64,000 nucleotides of DNA from an uncultured Lachnospiraceae bacterium (GTDB taxonomy: Bacteria; Bacillota; Clostridia; Lachnospirales; Lachnospiraceae), in contig CANQTF010000007.1 in assembly GCA_947626745.1 (NCBI GenBank), positions 47,084 to 111,083 of the forward strand. The letters are read 5' to 3'. The notes below the pieces were generated by a model. That model ran no database searches and had not been told where the DNA came from. It saw only the letters and a program-made list of their open reading frames with translations. Both the position numbers and the translations under genes were made by a program. Numbering within the stretch: position 1 is the stretch's first letter; each line of letters begins with the position of its first letter. Shown piece by piece: positions 52,280 to 60,834 of the stretch.

Positions 52280-53419
52280 ATGAGATTTTTGTATGTAGCG
52301 CCTCGGTATCACACAAATCAGATGAATATTATGAAAGGCCTGAAAGAACAGGGGCACGAAGTCTGTTTTATCAGTCACTATAGGGCGATCATTGAGGATT
52401 ATTCCTGTGTCGAACCGATCGTTCTTGGATATTCGGCAATCTGGCGTTTTTTTTCTTTTTTATATACACGGATTTTGGGCGGAGATGTATCCAAAGCGGC
52501 GGTGGCGGGAATGAAATATGGATTTCCACCCATAAGAAAACTGTGGAGGATAATGGATGATTTTCAACCGGATATAGTCATTACACGGGAAAAATCAATA
52601 TATTCCATGTGTGTTTATAAGCATTGTGTAAGACGTGGATATCCGTGCATTTTGTATAACCAGAGTCCTTATCTGTCGGGACCTGAAAAAAAGGATCTGC
52701 CACACCGGTTAGTGAACAGATTTACGCCTAAAATGCGAATGACGCCGGTGTATGGCGTGACTGGTCATGGAATATCTGTTAAGGAGAATGACTTCTTCAT
52801 CCCTTTCGTTACCGACCCGCAGCTTGCTCCCGAGCAAAGGACTTATTTTGAGGGAGACCGGATCAATATCCTCTGCGTCGGGAAGTATGAGGAACGCAAA
52901 CATCATCTGATGCTTGCGGCGGTCGCAGAACAATTGTCAAAGGTGTATCCCCTTCATCTGACGCTTGTCGGAGAGGCGACGACCCGCTTTCAGAAAGAGT
53001 ATCACGCCAAGGTGGTTGATTATGTGAAAGAACACCATCTGGAAACCATTATAACGATTAAAACCAACGTGCCAAGGAAAAACATGGATGCAGAATATGC
53101 TGCGGCGGATGTTTATGTGATCCCAAGTACAAAAGAGCCCGCTACGGTGTCCCAATTGGAAGCTATGAGTTTTTCCCTCCCTGTCATATGCAGCGATGCG
53201 AACGGTGCGGCATGTTACGTGGAAGACGGCGTGACAGGCTATCAGTTTCGGGATTGCGACAGCGAAGACCTGCAGAAAAAACTGGAATTGCTTTTGGCAG
53301 ACCGCCAAAAGATCAGAGAGATGGGCGCGGCAGGGTACAGAGCGGCAGCAGAAAAATATACGTTTCAAAGATACTATGACGGCATTATGGAGATCTTGGA
53401 GAAGATCAAGAACGATTAG
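52280..53419 (+). CDS. GT4 glycosyltransferase
   Basis: A 379-residue GT-B protein: RFLYVAPRYHTNQMNIMKGLK, PDIVITREKSIYSMCVYKH, INILCVGKYEERKHHLMLAA and a GT4 signature STKEPATVSQLEAMSFS. The C-terminal region has AACYVEDGVTGYQFRDCD. Upstream is a 49-bp gap with GAAGAGAGGG before the start. Between here and the window end the base composition becomes clearly AT-richer than the first 50 kb. Donor is unknown. Confidence 0.83.
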   Translation: MRFLYVAPRYHTNQMNIMKGLKEQGHEVCFISHYRAIIEDYSCVEPIVLGYSAIWRFFSFLYTRILGGDVSKAAVAGMKYGFPPIRKLWRIMDDFQPDIVITREKSIYSMCVYKHCVRRGYPCILYNQSPYLSGPEKKDLPHRLVNRFTPKMRMTPVYGVTGHGISVKENDFFIPFVTDPQLAPEQRTYFEGDRINILCVGKYEERKHHLMLAAVAEQLSKVYPLHLTLVGEATTRFQKEYHAKVVDYVKEHHLETIITIKTNVPRKNMDAEYAAADVYVIPSTKEPATVSQLEAMSFSLPVICSDANGAACYVEDGVTGYQFRDCDSEDLQKKLELLLADRQKIREMGAAGYRAAAEKYTFQRYYDGIMEILEKIKND

Positions 53420-53439
53420 AAGAAAAAGGAGTATGGTAT

Positions 53440-54312
53440 ATGTCGCATATTAAGAAGCGGACCAAGGAGATTCTGGCGGCGTTTATATATTTTTTGTATG
53501 AAAAACATATCCTGCCCTGTTCCATAAAGGTGCTGACCATTGACGAGACGCTCGACGAACTGCTGCATACCGAGAAGAGCATGGTGCGATTCGGGGACGG
53601 CGAGATCATGATGATACGGGAAAAAGGCATTGCGCTCCAACAGGCGTCATCGGAGATCAGCGAGGGTCTGTCGGAAATCCTAGGATACCGCTATGATGAC
53701 CTGATCGTGACGATCCCGGATATCTTTGCAACGCTTTCCGATCACTGTGGGGCGAGTAAACGGTTTTGGCAGGACCACCTTCTTTTCTGCAGGAAAACTT
53801 ATGAAAAATATTGCGATCCGAACAGGGTATACGGTTCCACCTTTGTGTCACGGTGCTATTATTTTGGCGAGGACAAGAGCCGATGCGACAGATGGTTTGC
53901 AAAAATAAGAAAAATATGGGAGAATAGAGATGTCGTTATCGTGGAAGGAGCGCGGACGCACAACGGCGTCGGGAACGATCTGTTTGCCGGTACGGCAAGT
54001 ATCGAGCGCGTCATCTGTCCGCCGAAAGACGCATACGGTACACTGCCCTCGATCATGGAAGCGTGTCTGCGCTATGACAGGGACAGACTGTTCCTTCTCT
54101 CTGTCGGTGTCGCTGCAAAATTTCTCGCATTAGAATTGTTCCGACAGGGCTATCGCGTATTGGATATAGGCAATTTGGATCTGGAGTACGAGTGGTACAT
54201 CAGAAAGGCCGTTGATAAGATACCGATCGAAAAACACGATATCGTTGGCGAAGAGGCAAACCGCGCTGCGGGTTACCATGAGTATCTGGAACAGATCAGG
54301 GTGTGGCTGTGA
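53440..54312 (+). CDS. GT-D-fold (DUF1792) glycosyltransferase
   Basis: A 290-residue protein with SMVRFGDGEIMMI (R50, D53, E55), YRYDDLIVTIPDIF, FWQDHLLFCRKTYEKY, VVIVEGARTHNGVGNDLF and VLDIGNLDLEYEWYIRKA. This is the DUF1792 pattern defined by streptococcal DGT1, the founding GT-D-fold enzyme, which extends glycans on serine-rich proteins. Here it is more likely used on lipid-linked glycan or an adhesin outside the window. AGAAAAAGGAG precedes the ATG. A 61-bp gap follows. Confidence 0.84.
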   Translation: MSHIKKRTKEILAAFIYFLYEKHILPCSIKVLTIDETLDELLHTEKSMVRFGDGEIMMIREKGIALQQASSEISEGLSEILGYRYDDLIVTIPDIFATLSDHCGASKRFWQDHLLFCRKTYEKYCDPNRVYGSTFVSRCYYFGEDKSRCDRWFAKIRKIWENRDVVIVEGARTHNGVGNDLFAGTASIERVICPPKDAYGTLPSIMEACLRYDRDRLFLLSVGVAAKFLALELFRQGYRVLDIGNLDLEYEWYIRKAVDKIPIEKHDIVGEEANRAAGYHEYLEQIRVWL

Positions 54313-54373
54313 CCCCAGTATTAGCGGTTGTGATAGCATAAGAGCACCAAGATTCTGCAGAGAAGGTATTTAT

Positions 54374-56128
54374 ATGTACAGTAAACTGAATTATATTTTC
54401 AAATCACAGGACAAGATCAAAATAGCATTATTACTGATTATGGTCGTTATCGGCAGTTTTATGGAACTGTTGGGGGTGGCTGTTTTTTCACCTTTTGTAG
54501 AGATTATCATGAATGCCGACACGATCAGGGAAAATCCCTATTTGGATTTTTTTTATCAACTGTCGAGGTGCAGTAACACAAAAGCTTTTCTGGCGATCAT
54601 GGCGCTCTGTATTATCGGTATATATATTTTTAAAAATGTTTTTTTATGGCTCGAACAGAGTTTTATCCTAAGATTCTCTTATAATATGCAGAGAAAAATG
54701 TCCACGAAGCTGCTGACGGCTTATCTTCATGAACCGTATACCTTTCATCTGAATAAGAATGTGGCGGAACTGCAGAGAAGTCTGCAGGAGGATACGGCCT
54801 TGTTTTCACAGGCATTGATGCATACGTTGCGGCTGATCGCAGAGGTCGTGGTGTGCGGCGTGATCGGCATATATTTGTTTGGCGTCAGTAAGTCGATCAC
54901 TGCGGTGGTGGTAGGACTGCTTGTATGCTGCGTAGGCCTGTTTACCGTTATCACCAAGAGGTTTTCCAAGCGGCTTGGAAAAGATGCACAGACTTATAAG
55001 GCCAAGCTGTATCAATGGGTAAATCAGTCTATGGGCGGTGTGAAAGAGGTTAAGGTATTAGGCAGAGAAAATTACTTTGTGTGTAACTATGAGAAATATT
55101 ATAAGCTTTATATTAAAGGGCTCCGACTGAATATGCTGATATCCATCACACCTAAGTATATTGTGGAAGCGGTAAGTATGACGGGGCTGCTTCTGGCAAT
55201 CATTGTAAAAATGTATTTTGGACAGCAGGACGATATTACCGTTTTTATTCCGCAGCTTTCTGTTTTTGCGGTGGCGGCATTCCGTCTTATGCCGTCAGTA
55301 GGCAAGATCAATGAATATCTTAATAATATTTTGTATGCGTATCCTTCTGTGGAATTGGTCTATAATGACCTGAAAAGTGTTGAGGCTCTTCAAAAACAGG
55401 AAATCGATGAACATAAGGAGTGGAATTTCGAGAAGCAGATAGTGGCTAAAAATATTACCTATTCGTATCCGGATTCAGATAAAAAGATACTGGATAATAC
55501 GGGCTGTATCATACCAAAGGGAAAAACGGTGGCATTTATTGGGGGATCGGGTGCAGGCAAGACGACGATGGTGGATATTATTTTGGGATTGCTGCCTCCG
55601 CAGTTGGGCAAAGTTACCGCTGATGATATCAATATATTTCAAAACTTATCTACATGGCATCATCAGATCGGTTATATCCCGCAATCTATTTATCTTTCAG
55701 ACGATACGATCCGCAACAATGTGGCGTTTGGTATCATGGAAGACGAAATCGATGATAATGCGATTATGGAGGCATTGCGTAAAGCACAGCTGTTGGAATT
55801 TGCAGAGTCCCTTCCGGATGGTCTTGATACGATGGTTGGCGACAGGGGAGTACGCCTATCCGGCGGACAGCGCCAGCGGATCGGGATCGCAAGAGCGCTG
55901 TATCATGACCCGGAAATATTGGTTTTGGATGAGGCGACTTCCGCACTGGATAATGAAACGGAAACTGCAGTTATGGAATCTGTCGAAAGTCTGCAGGGGG
56001 TGAAGACGATCATTGTGATAGCCCATCGGCTGACCACGATAAGAAATGCAGATATTATATATGAAGTATGTGACGGCAAGGTGGTGCAGCGGTCTAAAGA
56101 ATATGTGTTTGGACATAAAGAGGCATGA
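54374..56128 (+). CDS. Second PglK-like ABC flippase
   Basis: About 584 residues, with six helices (about 20-330) and an ATPase domain: Walker A GGSGAGKTT (about 390), signature SGGQRQRIGIARAL (about 495) and Walker B ILVLDEATSALD. It is a paralogue of the 27133 transporter, sharing the VAAFRLMPSxGKIN-like end of the membrane domain and HQIGYIPQSIYL. An in-frame start at 54212 exists, but it would overlap the GT-D gene by 100 bp, and ATG 54374 has AGAGAAGG upstream. It is markedly AT-richer than the first copy. It should flip a lipid-linked glycan. Confidence 0.85.
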   Translation: MYSKLNYIFKSQDKIKIALLLIMVVIGSFMELLGVAVFSPFVEIIMNADTIRENPYLDFFYQLSRCSNTKAFLAIMALCIIGIYIFKNVFLWLEQSFILRFSYNMQRKMSTKLLTAYLHEPYTFHLNKNVAELQRSLQEDTALFSQALMHTLRLIAEVVVCGVIGIYLFGVSKSITAVVVGLLVCCVGLFTVITKRFSKRLGKDAQTYKAKLYQWVNQSMGGVKEVKVLGRENYFVCNYEKYYKLYIKGLRLNMLISITPKYIVEAVSMTGLLLAIIVKMYFGQQDDITVFIPQLSVFAVAAFRLMPSVGKINEYLNNILYAYPSVELVYNDLKSVEALQKQEIDEHKEWNFEKQIVAKNITYSYPDSDKKILDNTGCIIPKGKTVAFIGGSGAGKTTMVDIILGLLPPQLGKVTADDINIFQNLSTWHHQIGYIPQSIYLSDDTIRNNVAFGIMEDEIDDNAIMEALRKAQLLEFAESLPDGLDTMVGDRGVRLSGGQRQRIGIARALYHDPEILVLDEATSALDNETETAVMESVESLQGVKTIIVIAHRLTTIRNADIIYEVCDGKVVQRSKEYVFGHKEA

Positions 56129-56152
56129 TCATCATCGAGCGGAGGTATAGTT

Positions 56153-57190
56153 GTGAACAGGAAGGAACAGATCGCCCTTTTAAAATATTGCTTTCAACAG
56201 CGAAACAATTCCAGATTTTTCAAAAATATCATGGATATATCCGGTGACTATTCGCTGGTCAATATAGAAGAATTTGGCGGAAAGGCATTGCCGGAATGCA
56301 TTTATCATATTAAGATGGAACCGTCCAATTCCGGTTTTTTTGCGGATCATAACCGGCTTCTCGGCCTTTTGTATTATGCGGATTATTATGGCATGAAGGC
56401 TGTGGTAGAGTATGGAGAGCAATACAGTTATCGGGAAGATCACCCGGTAAACGGTACGAATAATCCGTTTGAGTATTATTTTGAGCAGCCCTGCGGCATC
56501 GGCGTTGATGAACTGAAGAATTACAAGATGGTTTTGCGCTGCCGCAAAGAAAACGGAGCATTGGCGGGGCAGCTCAATAGATCAAAAAGTGGGGGGGGGA
56601 AGACTGGATATGGCATGACGGAGGAATACATTACTGCCCTCGGGGATATAAGCAGGAAGTATATCCGTTTAAATAAGATCGTAGCGCCTATGATTGCAGA
56701 GAGTATAGAGAATATGTTGCAGGGTAGGCAGGTGCTTGGCGTTCATATCAGGGGAACTGATTTTAAAAGAAATTATAACGGTCACCCAATATGCATCGAT
56801 GCCGTTGAGTATCTGCATGAGACACTGAAGCTGTTAGATGAGAAAAAGTATGAACGCGTTTTTCTGGCGACGGACGATAGCGGTGCGATTCGGTTATTTG
56901 AAGACAATTTGGGCGATCGATTGATATATTATACAGACGTTGTAAGGAGCAGCGGCAAAGAGACTGTGATGAAAAGCCAGTCAGACAGAGCTGACCACCA
57001 TTATATATTAGGCTATGAGGTTTTGAGAGATATGTTGACGTTGGCGGCATGTCAGGGATTGGTTGCGGGGCTGTCACAGGTCAGTTACAGCGCCAGAATA
57101 CAGAAGAGAAGCAGCGGACAGCAGTATGAGGATATGAAGATACTAAGTAAAGGTATCAACTACCATAGAAAAGGCCGGAATTGTAGATAA
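56153..57190 (+). CDS. GT23-like fucosyltransferase-family protein with G9 tract
   Basis: A 345-residue protein with VLGVHIRGTDFKR (H198, R200), RVFLATDDSGAIRLF, LIYYTDVVRSSGKE and LAACQGLVAGLSQVSYSA. The HIRGTD core followed by ATDD is that of GT23/O-fucosyltransferase-superfamily enzymes such as NodZ, using a GDP-sugar. GTG 56153 follows CGGAGG. Bases 56591-56599 are nine Gs coding for three glycines (SKSGGGKTG) in what looks like a surface loop. A slip of one G would cut off the donor-binding core, so the enzyme could be phase-variable. The present frame is intact. Confidence 0.75.
   Translation: MNRKEQIALLKYCFQQRNNSRFFKNIMDISGDYSLVNIEEFGGKALPECIYHIKMEPSNSGFFADHNRLLGLLYYADYYGMKAVVEYGEQYSYREDHPVNGTNNPFEYYFEQPCGIGVDELKNYKMVLRCRKENGALAGQLNRSKSGGGKTGYGMTEEYITALGDISRKYIRLNKIVAPMIAESIENMLQGRQVLGVHIRGTDFKRNYNGHPICIDAVEYLHETLKLLDEKKYERVFLATDDSGAIRLFEDNLGDRLIYYTDVVRSSGKETVMKSQSDRADHHYILGYEVLRDMLTLAACQGLVAGLSQVSYSARIQKRSSGQQYEDMKILSKGINYHRKGRNCR
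56591..56599 (+). repeat. G9 homopolymer in the GT23-like gene
   Basis: Nine consecutive Gs encode Gly-Gly-Gly in frame, about 50 codons before the HIRGTD donor-binding motif. One-base slippage would give a truncated, inactive enzyme. Confidence 0.9.
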
Positions 57191-57222
57191 GGATTTGTCG
57201 GGAGGAAAGGTAAAGAGACATC

Positions 57223-58710
57223 ATGAATCATATTGTAAATAAGATCAAGGCACTAAGGCTTAATGAGAAGCAGCGCACTGTGTTGTTTTCCCTGTCACTT
57301 TTTATGATCCCGTTGGCTGCGTTTTTATTGATCGGCACAAGGGGTTACTTGTTGTGTGATGACAGCCCGAATTATATATATTATAAACCGCATAGAGAGG
57401 GTGTTATGCCTACGTATCCGTTTTTTTTACAACTTAACAGACTGTTGTTCGGCGAAGACGCATTTCTGTATGCAGTGGCAGTGGAACAGGCGCTGTTTGC
57501 GGCCGGCTGTATCTGGATTTTTGTGCAGATGTTAAGAAGACGGTTTCGGCTGCCGTACTGGCAGGGATATATGGCATGTGTGCTTGCGCTTGTGCCCTTT
57601 ACGACAGAATTGCCCGGGAGTATGGCGACTCAGTGGATCCTGACGGAAGGGATCGCCTATGCGGCATTTTATTTGTTCATGGCGGTTCTGCTGAAAGCCG
57701 TTTGGACAAAACGTTTTCGGTGGATTGCAGTTCTGTTTGGCATGACGCTTTTGCTCTCATCGATCAGATCCCAGATGCAGATGCTGTTCGGAGTGGACGG
57801 GATCATTTTTCTGTATATCGCGCTCTCTCGGACGTGGGGCCGGCGAAAATCTAGGATAACAGGCGGACTGGCCGGGTTGGTCGGTTGTGTATTGATCAGC
57901 ATTTCAGGTGTGTGGATGACCGGAAAAATCGCATCGGCGCAGTGGCACATGCCGTTTACGGCATCGGAACAGGACGTGTCTGCGGATCGGGGCGCAACGA
58001 CAGAAGAGGCGGGATCGGCAGATCATCGGGATATGGCCAAAACGGATTCCGCCCTGCTGTCGGGTCAGTATCTCACGCTGATCTTTTCCAAAGGGATGTA
58101 TGAGGCTGATTATGAAGATCATCAGCTTTTTGCGGATGAGAAGCTGCGGCAGACTTTCCTGGACTGTTATGCCGCCGTGGACGAAGGGAAAGGAAGATAT
58201 GTCTACGCGACGCCCGGCCTGTGGATATGGAAAGACATCGGAGGTGCAGTGATGGGAGATGGAATACTTACCTTCGGTCTGGCAGATAATGAGGCGAAAC
58301 GGCAGATTGGTATGACACTGATCAAAGCCCATTTTGGCAGGGTGCTATATCATTCATTTCGGCTTTTGCCCGCGGCATTTGTCTTTACGGTATTTTTTCA
58401 GATAGAGGAAATATATCTTCTGTGCCATCTGTATACACTGTTTGTGTATCTTTCGGCGTTTGCGCTTATGGTGTGGGCGTATAAAGATAAAAAGGCGGAT
58501 AGGGCATACGGGGAATTTATGGCAGCCGTTTTGATCGTCAATATCTGTATGGTGACGATCATCTCGGTGGTGTTTGCGGGTTTACAGAGATATTTGGTCT
58601 ATGATTTCGGTATTTTCTATATAGCGTATTTCCTTCTGCTTATGCAGGTGTGGAAAATTTATGGACGTTCGATCCGGGAGCGCTTTCGGGGACGCCGTTC
58701 ACGAGGTTGA
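57223..58710 (+). CDS. Polytopic GT-C-like membrane protein (paralogue of the 12386 gene)
   Basis: A 495-residue protein with about 11 helices. The first loop has LCDDSPNYIYYKPHREGVMP and then TYPFFLQLNRL, matching the DSxxY...HRE...YPxF pattern of the 12386 protein; LRRRFRLPYWQGYMA aligns with LRRRFSLGFAGELA there. A loop of about 100 residues after the middle helices is acidic. It resembles GT-C transferases, but no named family is recognised. The next three genes (GT2, DUF2304, acyltransferase) suggest it may use a polyprenyl-phosphate sugar made by the GT2 enzyme. Confidence 0.7.
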   Translation: MNHIVNKIKALRLNEKQRTVLFSLSLFMIPLAAFLLIGTRGYLLCDDSPNYIYYKPHREGVMPTYPFFLQLNRLLFGEDAFLYAVAVEQALFAAGCIWIFVQMLRRRFRLPYWQGYMACVLALVPFTTELPGSMATQWILTEGIAYAAFYLFMAVLLKAVWTKRFRWIAVLFGMTLLLSSIRSQMQMLFGVDGIIFLYIALSRTWGRRKSRITGGLAGLVGCVLISISGVWMTGKIASAQWHMPFTASEQDVSADRGATTEEAGSADHRDMAKTDSALLSGQYLTLIFSKGMYEADYEDHQLFADEKLRQTFLDCYAAVDEGKGRYVYATPGLWIWKDIGGAVMGDGILTFGLADNEAKRQIGMTLIKAHFGRVLYHSFRLLPAAFVFTVFFQIEEIYLLCHLYTLFVYLSAFALMVWAYKDKKADRAYGEFMAAVLIVNICMVTIISVVFAGLQRYLVYDFGIFYIAYFLLLMQVWKIYGRSIRERFRGRRSRG

Positions 58711-58748
58711 CAAAGGCAAGGCTCATTTTCGGACGGGAGAGTGCTGAT

Positions 58749-59459
58749 ATGGCAAGAGTTTTAATCATTATTCCGGCTTATAACGAGGCGGGAAACATCG
58801 AAAAGGTAATTGACGATCTGACAACAAATTATCCCCAGTACGACTATGTCATCGTCAATGACGGTTCGACGGATGCGACGAAAGAGATCTGCCGGGAAAA
58901 TCACTATCATGTGCTGCATCTCCCCGTCAATCTGGGAATAGGGGGAGCAGTTCAGACAGGATACCGATACGCGTGGGAGAATGACTATGATCTGGCGGTT
59001 CAGATCGACGGGGATGGCCAGCACGATGTCTCTTTTTTACAAGATATGATCGCGTATATGGACGAACAAGGGGCGGATTGTGTCATCGGTTCCCGCTTTG
59101 TCAGAAAGGAAGGGTTTCAGTCTTCCGGCCTTCGCAGGACAGGGATCCAGTTCCTGAGCATCTTGGGATTTATATTGACGGGCGTGCGGGTACGGGATAT
59201 CACCAGCGGGTATCGTCTTGTCAACAGAAAGCTGATCCGGGTATTTGCGTTGGATTATCCGGCGGATTATCCGGAACCGGAAGCGATGGTCATCGCAGCG
59301 GTATACGGAGGCAGGATCAAAGAATATCCCGTGGTCATGCGGGAGCGTGAGAACGGGACAAGCTCCATTAACTTAAAGAGATCTGTTTATTATATGGTCA
59401 AAGTAACGCTGGCGATGCTGATCCGAAGACTGAGCTTCGGGGTAAGGAGGCAGAAATGA
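58749..59459 (+). CDS. DPM-like GT2 glycosyltransferase
   Basis: A 236-residue soluble GT-A enzyme: ARVLIIIPAYNEAGNIEKVID, YDYVIVNDGSTDATKEIC, LAVQIDGDGQHDVSFL (DxD) and ITSGYRLVNRKLIR. It is the short dolichol-phosphate-mannose-synthase-like form with no TM domain, so its product may be a polyprenyl-phosphate sugar. The start is ATG 58749, which is preceded by GGGAGAG; an in-frame start at 58650 would overlap the membrane-protein gene. It is coupled by ATGA to the DUF2304 gene, a pairing often seen for this family. Confidence 0.86.
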   Translation: MARVLIIIPAYNEAGNIEKVIDDLTTNYPQYDYVIVNDGSTDATKEICRENHYHVLHLPVNLGIGGAVQTGYRYAWENDYDLAVQIDGDGQHDVSFLQDMIAYMDEQGADCVIGSRFVRKEGFQSSGLRRTGIQFLSILGFILTGVRVRDITSGYRLVNRKLIRVFALDYPADYPEPEAMVIAAVYGGRIKEYPVVMRERENGTSSINLKRSVYYMVKVTLAMLIRRLSFGVRRQK

Positions 59460-59836
59460 TTCCAAGACCATTGCAGATCACGCTTTCCATTGCGGTAGTC
59501 TGTTATTTTATCATCATACTGTATTATCTGAAACGCAGGATGCTGGAGCTGAAATATACGCTTATATGGCTTGCTGCCGGAGTTGTCATGGGGATCATGA
59601 TCTATTTCCCGGAGCTGTTGGTACGGTTTGCCAGAATGCTTGGCATCGAGAGCAATATGAACGGGCTGTATATCCTGTGCATCGCGTTCATTCTGATGAT
59701 CCTGATGACGCTGACTGCCATCGTATCCAGACAGCAGATGAAGATCAGGACGCTGATCCAGGAGATCAGTATGCTGGAGAAAAGAGTTCGGGAGATGGAA
59801 TCTAATGCAGGGAATATGGAAGGTAGAGAAAAATGA
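59456..59836 (+). CDS. DUF2304 small membrane protein
   Basis: A 126-residue protein with three helices (about 8-26, 34-52, 68-88) and a C-terminal coiled coil (about 92-118, QMKIRTLIQEISMLEKRV). This is the DUF2304 layout. Such proteins are found next to DPM-like GT2 enzymes and may anchor them to the membrane or help handle the polyprenyl product. Its start and stop both overlap neighbours (ATGA). No enzymatic motif is present. Confidence 0.85.
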   Translation: MIPRPLQITLSIAVVCYFIIILYYLKRRMLELKYTLIWLAAGVVMGIMIYFPELLVRFARMLGIESNMNGLYILCIAFILMILMTLTAIVSRQQMKIRTLIQEISMLEKRVREMESNAGNMEGREK

Positions 59837-60818
59837 GACATGAAGACAGAGATGCCTATATGGATTTTTTGAAAGGAATAGCAATTATTGCAATGGTTGC
59901 AGGGCATTTGGCGAATAATGTTTTCTCCTGTAACATATTGTTCAATAGTATATATTCTTTTCATATGCCGCTTTTATTTTTTGTTTCCGCCTATATTGAA
60001 GAACAGAGGCGCGAGCGCTATGCCGGTCAGGAAAAGAAGATGCTATTAAAGCGGACCGTAGGTATCTTGCTTCCATATTTGAGTTGGTCTTTTCTGTATG
60101 CATTTTTTGATAACGGGTTAGGATTCTGTATTGACATAAAAAATATAGGCTCGGTTTTCTGGGGATATCAATATAACGGATTGTGGTTTCTTGTTGTATT
60201 ATATGGTTTAAAAATAACGCATTATCTGTATTGGAAAAGCAATCAAAGGTTGGGTCAATTTGCCCTTTTAAGAAGCATAATGACAATTCTGGCAATAGAA
60301 ATGATGGTGTGCTTGCTGGCAATTATCACAAAGCAAACATTTTTGATCAATATGCTTAGTTATGCAATACCCTATTATGCCGCAGTTTTGGTTTCTGATT
60401 TTGAATGGATTTCCCGATTGCTGCGCAACGAATGGATCACTGCTTTAGCTATATTGCTATATGCAATAGCGTTTCCGTCGTTTTCGTTTTATGATAATCG
60501 ATGGGAGACTCAGGTCGTTAGAATTTTTTTATCACTCTGTGTGATAGCAGTGCTGTGGAAATGGAAAGATACGTGGAAGCCATCGACATGGGCGAGAGGG
60601 ATATGTTATGTGGGGGGGGATATTCTCTCGAAATATACTTATTGCATGGTTTTATACTAAGGACAGGAATAAAGCAATGGCTCTATTTAGCACAAACGGG
60701 ATTGGGAGGGGCTATTATTGCGGTGATGGCGGCAGTTATTGTGGCGGCGCTTTGCGTAATGTTTGCAAAAATATTGGAAGTATCTGCATGGTGGAAAAAG
60801 CTCTTGTTTGGTAAATAA
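59833..60818 (+). pseudogene. Acyltransferase_3-family gene, frameshifted at a G8 tract (probably phase-variable, OFF)
   Basis: The first frame (59833-60660) encodes 275 residues of an OafA/NolL-like acyltransferase: DAYMDFLKGIAIIAMVAGHL (with the family histidine), FHMPLLFFVSAY, RTVGILLPYLSWSF and NGLWFLVVLYG. At the eight Gs (60612-60619) it shifts to DILSKYTY and stops. One extra G would read CYVGGGYSLEIYLLHGFIL, the expected family C-terminus, and continue to 60818 for about 328 residues, a normal length. The enzyme would add an acyl group to a glycan at the membrane. A sequencing slip in the homopolymer is the main alternative. Confidence 0.82.
60612..60619 (+). repeat. G8 homopolymer at the acyltransferase frameshift
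   Basis: Eight consecutive Gs lie at the exact point where the protein-coding frame changes. Nine Gs, or six, would join the two frames into one full-length acyltransferase. Confidence 0.92.
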
Positions 60819-60834
60819 GTTTGGTAAATATATT

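Noticed and set aside
60555..60818. A separate small gene downstream of the acyltransferase
   Set aside because: Its sequence after the G tract is the missing acyltransferase C-terminus, and the part before is out of frame with a conserved domain. It is best read as one broken gene.
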